Assembly: GCA_026874595.1 (NCBI GenBank)
Contig: CM049309.1
Location: forward strand, 45,724,079-45,788,078
Direction: 5' to 3'
Source: Sipunculus nudus
Taxonomy: Eukaryota > Annelida > Sipuncula > Golfingiida > Sipunculidae
DNA length: 64,000 nt
In this document: positions 11,801 through 23,800 of the stretch, piece after piece
Layout: every line of letters begins with the position of its first letter
How positions within the stretch are numbered: the first letter of the stretch is position 1
Translations under genes and position numbers: made by a program
Notes under the pieces: model-generated
Databases searched by the model: none
What the model was told of the DNA's origin: nothing
The model's input: the letters and a program-made list of their open reading frames with translations, nothing else

Positions 11801-14800
11801 CTTCTTTGCAATGTCCCTTGAGCAACGTTTCAGCCTCAAGGGTGCTTATGTCTACCACGCTTACAAATGGCAACCGGATTAAGTGTCATCATGGCACGCC
11901 CTAGCAACCTAAAACTTGTGTGTGGGCTCTGTAGCTCCCCAGGGAGCAACAACCGGGAAGTTAATTGTAAAGTCTTCTGATCCAGTTATTGGGAATGGGA
12001 TTTAAAACCTGCAACTTTATCGTTTAACTTTTTGCTTATCTTTTAATCTTTGACGACATACCTGGGTTATCCGGTTCCATGTAGACGGTGGCGGTAGATG
12101 CCGGGGTGATGAGGGTCGCATCTAAGTGGTGCTGGTACTGGGTATACGTATTTCCATGGAATTTAACGGGATGGAGGTCATGCTCTGAGCCTACCCCCAA
12201 AAAATGCCAGCTGACCAGGTCATTCACGCACATGTCCAGGGCAGGGACAGAGTTAAACATAAATCCGTTTATATCTGAAACGAGGCAAATGAATTTTAAT
12301 ATTCTGTATTATATTCCTTACATAAATAATACCTTTGTGGACCTTACTGGTCGGATTCATTAACGTTTAAAGATGCATTACTGAAGCAACGGAAAATGTT
12401 TGCCGCAGTTAATTGGATTAGTTGTGTGGCAAATTTTGCATATGGTGTTTGCACCCTCTCGCCCTCAGCTGCCTCCGCTGTCTAGCCCAGCTTGGTGAAA
12501 AGGAGGGCGAGTGCGTCCTGAGTCCTCCCTGACGGTAAACAGCCTCTCCACTGTCAAGTCCATGCATTTGTCTCTCCGTTTCACAACACATAAACTGGGA
12601 CTCTTGCAGTCCTAGGCCAAACAGCTTGGCCACTAAAGGGAAGTTGGGTAGACCCACAGGTATGTGGACACGCAATGGCATCCACCAAACCAGCCGGCTG
12701 TTGGTTAATAGTCGGACAGGAGGAGCTCGTAAACTTTTGTCGCCACCCTCCTAGAAGAAGGACACTCCAAAATTAAAACCAGGACAGATGAGATTCTACA
12801 GCTCTGACAGCCAACCCCTCGGGGAATTGGTTCATTCCTTGCACAAAGCCTGGGAGGTCACTCACGCCTTGCTGCGATGGACCAGCAATCTATCCTGCCG
12901 AATTTATGCACAAGCTACAGAAACTAATAGTTCAACAGACACACTCCCAAGGAGATGCCCAGGCCCAATGTATTTGATGACAGCTGAACCCGAAAGCCGT
13001 GAGGATGGTGTCAGCCTGACGGGGAAATCCAAACGGAATTCAAAGGTAATCAGCTGTAGGGAGAGGATGCGTGTGGGGACATGGAATGTTCGGACGCTGA
13101 TGCAATCGATAAACCTCAAGGGACTGCGTGACACGGCTGAACGCTACGATCTGGCTGCAAGAAGTCCGGTAACATGGGAAGGCCAAGATCCGGCATGGAC
13201 AGTGGTGTACAGTTCATCTACTAAGGAGGAGACTACATGCACCATCAGGCTTGGGTAGGATTACTCCTGTCACGAAAAGCAGCTGAGTCATTAACAACAG
13301 TGGATTGTTTGAGCGCGAGGATCCTGAGAGCACGCTTCAATGCTGGAATCCTGAATTTGACGGTGATAGTGGGATATGCTCCAACTGAGGTTGTCAGCGT
13401 GATAGACAAGGACATGTTCTTTAATCAGTTTGAAAACATCTTGGTAACTGTCCAACGTCACGACATGTGTTTTCTAGTTGGAGATTACAATGAAAGAGTG
13501 GGCAGAGATGTGAGCGCATTTGCAGGGGTGATAGGACCACAGGGTATGGGGTTGATGAATGACAATGGGCAACGTCTACTGGACACGTGCAGCACCCATG
13601 GTTTTACAATTTGTAATAGATTGTTCCAACATATGACCATCCACAAGTACGTCTCTACCAGTAGCACAGCAAGCAAAACAAGAGCTCAGATAGACCATGT
13701 GATGATCAATGGTGATGGAAAAGGTCCCTGGAAGACTGCAGAACCTATAACGGTGCAGACATAAACAGAGATCACGAACTACTGGTGGGAACCATCAAGG
13801 TAAGACTGTTACGCCCTAAGCCAAAGTGACAGACCACACGGATTGACACATCCAAGCTGAAAGATGAGAAAGCTCATGGAGAGCTACAAACAGAGATTAA
13901 GAAGAACGTCACAGTGATAGCACTGGAAGTACCGTGGAGGATGAGTGGCAGAACATCAAAGATGGCATAAAGCCGCAGGTATCACCTTAGGCCAAGTAAA
14001 GCACAACAGGAAAGGGTGGATAAGTGCTGACACTGGAGGATTGGAGAAGAAGAGAAGGTTGACAAATATCAAGAGGGACAGTGTTAGAACAAAGATAAGT
14101 AGGCCAGAGGCTGCAATGAAGTAAAGTGCAAAAACGGACAAGCAAAACTGATTTGACAATTGCACAGAGGAGCTGAAGGATGCTTCTAGAATAAACAAGA
14201 AAAGAAAAGAATTGACAATTTGATTAATTCATCACTCGAGTGTGTATTTTAATATATATATATTATAATATATTATATGCTATATATTATATATTATATA
14301 TTAATATATTAATATATAGGACTCGTCACTTTCAAATGATATTAATAATATGTTAATGTATAAATACGTTACTAGGCAGGGTTGAGTATTGCTGTCTGGC
14401 TTTCTTGTTTTTCTTGATCATGGCGGCATCACTGCAGTGTGTTTCGACGTTGTAATTGAAGAATGGCGACGCATACTCTCGGGTCTTTGTAAACAACAGA
14501 ATGAACTCCCGGTCCATCCGCCGCTACAACAGAAGCATTAATGTTTTATATTGTAATTTTGTATGATATAATCTAATATTTATTGCATCATAAGGAACAC
14601 TGATGGTATGTCAATAAATAAACTTTTGGAATAAGAGCTGGTTATGATTTGAGCTTTTTTGTGATGATAAATGTCTTATTTGCGTATGACGTTATGCGAA
14701 TAAACATACAATCTAAAATTCATATTGCAATAATTAATATTCACAAACGAAAGTCTCTGAGGGCAGTCTAAATATACACATATATGTGAATTAATGTACA

Positions 14801-17800
14801 ATTATAAAATACTACACGTGGCTTATCAGCCTGCTTGGCGTGAATTACAAGTGACATTTCTGGTAAAAGTCATGCCTTGAAAATATAAAGATTTATTTAG
14901 CTAATTAAAATAATTGTGTTAAACCCTCATAAAATAAAAAAAAAATCACTCAACATGGAATATTAACACTTGTGACATACGGCTATACCTGCTCGGAGTT
15001 TCCATCCAACGTGCCGGGTTTGCAAACGAGGAGCGGCCCTACCAGACCGGCGTAAATGTCCGTCACGTGGCGCGCGGAGTAATACATGTAGGTCAGGCAG
15101 TCCGGGTCAGTCGGTGCTGGTGCATAATCTTCAGTAACGAACCAGTCGTAGATCCTCGTCTGTCCCGGAGCCACACCATACTGGTCTGATAAAAGACATA
15201 TTGAAGACATAATTCTATAGACCTTCAGAAGACCTTAGCTAAGTATTTGTTCAAAAGGTGCAAAATGCGTGATTTATTTATCATTGCCTCTGCCAGGAGG
15301 GTATGCGATCACCCCCGTTTCGTGTGTGTGTGTTTTTCGCAACATAACTCACGCAGTCATGACCGGATTCTCGTGAAATTTTCAGGACATTTCGGGAATG
15401 GGTTGAGGAAGAATCGATTAGATTTTGGTGTGGACCCGTAACTTATTCTGGATTTAGGAACGTCACCAAGGAATATTCACAAATGCGCAATCAATATGCA
15501 AGTATGAACCTTGGATATGGGCCGAATAAGTAAATGCATATAAATGGTTGACGCTTGCATTCCTTAGATGCAGTTTTCTAGTTTTTTTTTAAGGAAACAA
15601 TTCCAGAATCGCTGTTTGCGAGTATTATTTACACATTATTGCAGTACAGCATGTAAAGTTGGGATTATGTGAACACAATCAAAAGGGGGAAACATAAAAT
15701 TATGACAATACAATACAGAGATTTCTACCAGCAACTTTTCTTATGACATTTTGTTGATCGTAAAGAGTTTAGATTTTTCTTCATGATCATATTATGGGTT
15801 GTAAATAAGGTTTAAAAATTCATAATAAGAAGGGACTGTATCACTTCAAACATGTCATAACGTTCCTATTTTGGCATGTACAACGATTAAGGGATCAAAC
15901 ACACGTTTATCTAATTTTCTATAATATCTGACCTGTCCGGCCGTCCAGATAGTAGGTTCCCTCGTTGTTTTTGTCATAGTACACCCCGCGGGCTTGGATG
16001 GAGAAGTTTTGGTTGTTCACGTTATTACGGAAGTGAACTCGGATGTTATCACCGACCTCAGCGCGGATCACGGGACCAAGAAACCCCATGTGTCTCTCTC
16101 TTTCCGGCCTGGGCCGAAGTGTAGTGAATGATCCGTCCGTGTACTGACGAAACAGAGCCTTCCTGTAACCCTGACGCGGAACTTGACCCATACATCTTGA
16201 TCTGACAGAGAACAGAGAGAATAATCAATACAGAAGAATAATCATTTGTAAATAAACATTAACTATTTGTAATTCAAATCGAAATAACAATATTTTAGGT
16301 ATTGCTATGAGGTGTTGACTGACCCAAAATGGTGCATTTTCCGTCGGTCAGACATTACACCCATAAAAATACAAGACTGTTTCAATAAAGTAGATACCGG
16401 TAAGTCGGCATGTTGGCATGCGCTGATGTCATGCAAACATCTGCGACAAGTGTATTTGAGTTACATATAATCATGAATACAAGAACCAAAAGGCATTTAG
16501 ATTATCGTCCACCAACCTGTGTCCACCTGTATTTTGGAGATAATTGTCGTAATAGCTTATATTTTTCTATAATTTCCCAGAAAGCTGCAAACCTAATATG
16601 GCAAGCAAATATTTTAAAAAATTAATTTCCTGTTTTTGTTTTACAAATTTTTCTTACTCAATCAAATTATCTGAAAGGTCAGATGTTGCTGCGTGGGCAG
16701 CCATCTTTGTCTGGGCTGGTCATATTTTTTTTAGTGTTTACATGACACTATCCAATAAGCAGCTAAGCAAATAAGGCAGGTTTTGCATGTTGCCAATGAC
16801 CTTGACCGCCATAAGTTGGTCTGATATGTTTGATTCCTCATATTTTAAAATAATCCTGTGTATTAAATACAGTGAAATCTAGGTGTTTATTTCCATTGTT
16901 GAAAATTAGGTCTATTAATCTTCTCTAGTTTAGTATCATTTTCTCCCTCAAATGTAACTTATAAAGATTTGTATAGCAAAAATAGGTGGACATCAATGGA
17001 GGAAACAGATCATAGTATGATTGGCCAATACTGAGTCATGACACAAATCAGGAAACTGCACTGATATGGCAATCCATACTGTTTCATCGATATCATTATT
17101 AGCATCCGGTATTCATAACACATGGCTACAAGTGTTGAATTAACACAAAGAATGCATGTGTACGTATAAAACAAAGTATTAGTTCCATCTCTATGGTAAC
17201 TAGCTATATCCTCACTCCGGTTGGTTATTGTCCAAACAAGCCGTTGTATGCGGTCAGAGATTCAAACAACCGTGCAGGTGATTTACATAAATGCTGAGTT
17301 ATAACGGAATATTGTCACACGTGTATATGTTGTTAGAAAAACACAAACATCTAACGATCAGTATTGTTTATTTTATGGAGGGAAAATAAATGTCTGTAAA
17401 AAAATATGAAATTTTAATTAAATTTTTGAGTGATTTGTATAATATCATAACACAGGGGAAAGAGGAGTTACTTTTTTCATAAGTGGACAAACGCCCATTT
17501 GTAATTGAGCTGAAACAGATTAGGACTTCTGTTAAAACATATACTTAGTTCGCTTGGCGGCTCCCGTGGGGACGTAATTCCAGTCCACTTCGTCGGCGGC
17601 TATGAAGTATTCCCTCTCGAAGATGGTGACAGGCGGAGTGACGATGTCGTAGCAATCAGAAACATCAAAGAACGCCTGCATTCCGCCTGTTAAAGAGACA
17701 TTAAGGAGCAATATTATGCCCTTTTCTTTCACGCTATCAGTTCACTGTTGCTTTAAAGAAAAGTTTCCCTAGCAAAACCACCCCAGTAAAGTGTCAGTAC

Positions 17801-20800
17801 CTCACATACAGCTGTTAAACACCTTGTTATTGTTTTGCGTTGGGTAAACACAGTCCATGTGTGTATGTTAACCACAAAAAGGCCGCGTGACCGGAGGTCC
17901 TATTTTTATTTGCGCATGCTCGACACATCCAAAACAAAGAGTTGTCCAAACGTGTCAATACATGCACCTTCATGTCCTCTTGTATTACATTTTTGAGCGA
18001 AGTCAGTAAGGACATTCTCCTGATCGAAGGTGTTGTGGCCCACGCGATGTGTTTATGTTGACGCCTGTTGACGCATGGACCACTTTTGTTATCACTCGTG
18101 TACAGGAGTAAATCGACGGTGTCATGGCAATATTTTGGCAGGTAGGAATATTTCAATATGCTTTATAGGTGATAAGGTCCCTTAAACATCATTTGATCAT
18201 CTATGACAAGGAAACGCACGTATAAATGTATTTATCACAGAAAGATATAATTTAAAGAGTAACTTTCAATTCTGCCAATTTCTACTATTAGTTTAATTTA
18301 ATTATCTTAAACTTATCTCTTATGAAACTGAAGGTCTCCCATTTGTCTCCCGCAGAAATAATTATCTTAAACTATACGTATATATAGAGAAAGGGTACAG
18401 TATTTTAAAATCATATTGGCTTGCCGATCTAAGGTTTTGATTTATTAACCTTCATAATGGTCAACGACAGGGCACTGTAACAGCCACCTCCCCGGTGTGT
18501 CAGCCTCCATCAAGGTAGTTTCGAAGTCTCCAGGAAACAGCACGTTATAGTCTCTCCTGCGGATTATGAAACAAACACAAATTTACCGTTTACCATTACT
18601 GCACTCAGCAAATATATAAATGTAAATGTAAGCTGTATATATTGCTTAGTCGGTCTAGTTTGCAAAGAAACTACTTTTAATGGTACTTCCAGAATCTATA
18701 TATTATCGTACCATACACGTATCATTTAATATCCTTAAGACATGGGCACATAACCTTTTTCAAATGTTAAACGAATTATCCGGATGGTACCCTATTTACT
18801 AACTTGGGCATAGACGCCATGGCTAAAGTGTTGATATTATATGGACAAAATGGACATCTCTTGACTGGAAACATAAATCTACATTTCTTGATATATGCAT
18901 GATTTGCTTTTGGTTTAGTTCCGTATAAGCCAGCGCACAGATTTGCGATCATAACACAACTATACTAGGTGGCACGCGATTTACATCTTAGGGCACAGAG
19001 GTTATAACTAGAGTATACAGTATATATGAACACAATAGAGAGCGGCCACTTGAAGTCTGAATTTCTTGATTTTTTATTTTGAATTTAGCCAATAGGCGAC
19101 AGCTAATAGAAACTGCCACATGCTCGGCACTCTTAGGTACGCTGGCAGGTACATCCACCTCTATCTCTCTCCGCATAGGTGGACTTCATAGTTAACAAGA
19201 AAACTTCAGAGATCCTTCTCACTTAAAGCAAATGAAAAAGGTGATTACTTTTTAGAACTAAGGTCAATAAAAGAATAAAAGGTATGGTACTCAGGCACCG
19301 CCCGCGTCAATGTAAACACCCAAGATAAAAAAAATTATTTTGATTTACATCTTTCAAGAAGATAAAATAATACAATTTTGATATGATTTCTTATCTTATG
19401 AAGTGCTTTAACCTGTTTAGCAAAAAATATATCTGCTATATTCATGCTTTACCCTGATCATATGACATTTTTATCGAAACAAACGAAACAAGGTAAAAAA
19501 AAATAAATATCGCCCGCCTGCACTGATTCCTGAAAAAAAGTGCCTGAGAACCATACTTTTTTTGGCCTCATGTACACAGTTCAACTGCAAGGTATTATAT
19601 ACTTGCGCCCTTTGTAAAACCCAGATGAACGAAGTCGTTAAATATAAATTTATTACTGATCCAATTGTATAAAACTGGAAAATAATTTACCTGTGAAAGT
19701 TGTTGAGAAGACTTTGACCATGAAAAACAGCCGCGTGCATGTCGATCTCGTGACCGAGGCCAAAGAGATGCCAACTGACCGTCTCCCCGCTGCACATTGA
19801 TAAACCCGGGACATTGCCATATAAGTACCCATTGATCCCGTGTTTCCTGTTGCTCTCTTTGAAGTCTTCGTCCTCCTTGTCTATAGGACCCGGGAGGTAC
19901 GTACGTATGTTGTCGTCTATGTACCAGCTCAGGTTCTCATCAAACACCTTAAAAAGCAAGGTGTAGTCGTGAATCACGTCCAGACGGATTGGATCATTCT
20001 CATCCGGCGAAAGGACACCTGTAAACAAGGATATACAGTATCATCTGTCAATAAACTCTGATTACCGAATGACTCAGGCGCTGGAATATACATTAGCATG
20101 CAAGAGGTACTCTCAGTTTCTGTTATTATTACACTTATCATTTTTTTTGTTAACTAACGGCACGTAAATCTAGAGAAAAAAACAGTAACAACAAGAAATT
20201 GCATTAGTGGCTTCCAATGATGCCATTCCCTGTGTTACGTTCATTGACATAAAATAATTCATTATTGAGGCCTATACAAAGAATCATGTAAATGTTACAG
20301 TCAATGTGGAAATCAGTAAATTTGTAAATTACCTGACATTTTTAGTCACTTCACAAATTGCCTGATTCATTAAGGAAAATTTTAAATGACAGAACATTTC
20401 ACATTATTTGCAAATTGACTGATTTCCTCATTTACTGTATCATTTATATGACTCATGATTCATTAGTAACATATATCAGCTTAAGGTAGACTGGAGCGAC
20501 ATTAATAGTCATTCGTTTCATTATCTTTTTATGAAATATGCCTTTTCACATAGTATTATTTGTACATTTTGATTAAAATTTCGATCTATGCTTTCTACTT
20601 TGACAGGTAGGCGAGTCGAGCATGGACACGCAACGTTGTCTGCCACTTAAAGTCTATAAGAATATTCTTAGCAAATTCTTGTGGGATAAATCGAAAGTGT
20701 AGTCCTTAGCAAAAAGACTACACTTACCCCCCTCTTTTGTTCCTTTAAAGGGACATTATCAGGAGCAATATAATGCCTATTCTTTCACACTATTAGTTCA

Positions 20801-23800
20801 GTTTTGTTTTATGCAAATGTTTCCCAGCATAACCATCCCAGCATACGGTCTCAGTACCTCGCAAACGGCCGTTTAACACCTTGTTTTGGCTCTTCGTGTT
20901 GGTAAACACAATCCACGTGTGTCTGTTTACAATAACAAGTCCGCGTGACAGGAGGTCCGATCGTGAGCCGCAACAGGCGTCGTTTCAAGCAGCGGGAACA
21001 TGTATTACATTTTTTGGGTCAGGGCCTCTCCTGATTGACATGTGTTGAGGCTCCGAGATCCGAGCCCTGTATTTATGTTCACACCTGTGATCGCGCCCGG
21101 GTCACTGTTTTAACACTTGTTTACAGGAAAATAGCCAACGGTTTCAATGCAATATTACGGCAGGTACCAATTTATTTTAAAGGGAAAACGCTATTTTTCG
21201 TGTTAATTTATAGGTGAATGGGCCCCTTTAAGCGTTGACAAAAATTCTTATAAGTAAGAAATATCCGTGTAACAGTCTCATGTAGAACAGATTGTACCTG
21301 GTTTACATGTGTGGAGGCTGCCTACCAAGCCAGAGTTGGTGTCCCTTTCGGTTTCTATATGTGAATGGTACGTCCATGTCAAACATTCAGGATCTTCAAA
21401 ATCCGGTGCCTCTTCGAGTCCAACATTCCACAAGTACGTGTGTTGTCCGCCAGGTACCACCCAGTCATCCAGTTTGTCAGCACCACTTGTTCCGTCTTGA
21501 TAAAACGCACCTGTTCGAAAAGGAGGATACTTTAAGAATCTATAAGTATTTTAAATTAAACATAATATATGTTGTATGGAAACAAGGCCCGGAAAAAAAG
21601 TGATTATTGCCCGCTCCCTGGTAATTTGAGTTGCTACATCAAATATGAAACAGATGAAGACCACATTTACTCTGAATAATTAACCTAAGGATCCCTCGGG
21701 GTTCTCGAAAACAGGAAAAACAGAAGGGATAAATGGCCTAAGGCCGTCCTTATGAGGCAAAATGCCAGGCGTAATATGTTTATTTGTGTCCAGTGCTGTC
21801 TTACAATCATTGATTTATATTCCTCCCAAAGTATTTCAGTGTGTTTGTTTTCATATTACCTTCATGTCCCTTTTTATACTGCACACCCTGTGTGATGGTG
21901 TGTGTGTTAACATATTACCTTCGTGCCCCTTTTCGTACTGCACACCCTGTGTGATGGTGTGTGTGTTTACATATTACCTTCGTGCCCCTTTTCGTACTGA
22001 ACACCCTGTGTGATGGTGTGAGTGTGGCTTACATATTACCTTCGTGCCCCTTTTCATACTGCACACCCTGTGTGATGGTGTGTGTGTTTACATATTACCT
22101 TCGTGCCCCTTTTCGTACTGAACACCCTGTGTGATGGTGTGTTTGTTTACATATTATCTTCGTGCCCCTTTTCGTACTGCACAACCTGTGTGATGGTGTG
22201 TGTGTTAACATATTACCTTCGTGCCCCTTTTCGTACTGCACACCCTGTGTGATGGTGTGTGTGTTTACATATTACCTTCGTGCCCCTTTTCGAACTGCAC
22301 ACCCTGTGTGATGATGTGTGTGTTTACATATTACCTTCGTGCCCCTTTTCGTACTGAACACCCTGTGTGATGATGTGAGTGTGGCTTACATATTACCTTC
22401 GTGTCCCTTTTCGTACTGCACACCCTGTGTGATGGTGTGTGTGTTTACATATTACCTTCGTGCCCCTTTTCGTACTGCACATCCTATGTGATGGTGTGTG
22501 TGTTAACATATTACCTTCGTGCCCCTTTTCGTACTGCACACCCTATGTGATGGTGTGTGTGTTTACATATTACCTTCGTGCCCCTTTTCGTACTGCACAT
22601 CCTGTGTGATGGTGTGTGTGTTTACATATTACCTTCGTGCCCCATTTCATACTGCACACCCTGTGTGATTGTGTGTGTGTTCACATATTACCTTCGTGCC
22701 CTTTTTCGTACTGCACACCCTATGTGATGGTGTGTGTGTTTACATATTACCTTCGTGACCCTTTTCGTACTGCACACCCTGTGTGATGGTGTGTGTGTTT
22801 ACATATTACCTTCGTGACCCTTTTCATACTGCACACCCTGTGTGATGGTGTGTGTGTTTACATATTACCTTCATGCCCCTTTTCGTACTGCACACCCTAT
22901 GTGATGGTGTGTGTGTTTACATATTACCTTCATGCCCCTTTTCGTACTGCACACCCTGTGTCATGGTGTGTGTGTTTACATATTACCTTCGTGCCCCTTT
23001 TCGTACTGCACACCCTGTGTGATGGTGTGTGTGTTAACATATTACCTTCGTGCCCCTTTCGTACTGCACACCCTGTGTGATGGTGTGTGTGTTTACATAT
23101 TACCTTCGTGCCCCTTTTCGTACTGAACACCCTGTGTGATGATGTGAGTGTGGCTTACATATTATGGCGCTACGTGTCCCTTTTCATACTCCACACCGTG
23201 TGTGATGGTGTTTGTGTGTTTACATGTTACCTTTGTGTCAATTTTCGCACTTCACAACCTGTGTGATGGTGTGAGTTATTATTATTTTTTTACATATTAT
23301 CTTCGTGTCCCTTTTCGTACTGCACAGATGCACCGTGTGTGATAGTGTGTGTATGTTTACATATTACCTTCGTGCCCCTTTTCGTACTGAACACCCTGTG
23401 TGATGATGTGAGTGTGGCTTACATATTACCTTCGTGCCCCTTTTCGTACTGCACACCCTGTGTGATGGTGTGTGTGTTTACATATTACCTTCGTGCTCCT
23501 TTTCATACTGCACACCCTGTGTGATGGTGTGTGTGTTTACATATAACCTTCGTGCCCCTTTTCGTACTGAACACCCTGTGTGATGGTGTGTGTGTTTACA
23601 TATTACCTTCGTGCCCCTTTTCGTACTGAACACCCTGTGTGATGATGTGAGTGTGGCTCACATATTACCTTCGTGTCCCTTTTCGTACTGCACACCCTGT
23701 GTGATCGTGTGTGTGTTTACATATTACCTTCGTGCCCCTTTTCGTACTGCACACCCTATGTGATGGTGTGTGTGTTAACATATTACCTTCGTGCCCCTTT

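Noticed and set aside
13956-14198. Minus-strand hydrophobic frame over the LINE 3' part
   Set aside because: Its Leu/Phe/Ser richness comes from the complement of purine-rich LINE sequence; no independent support.
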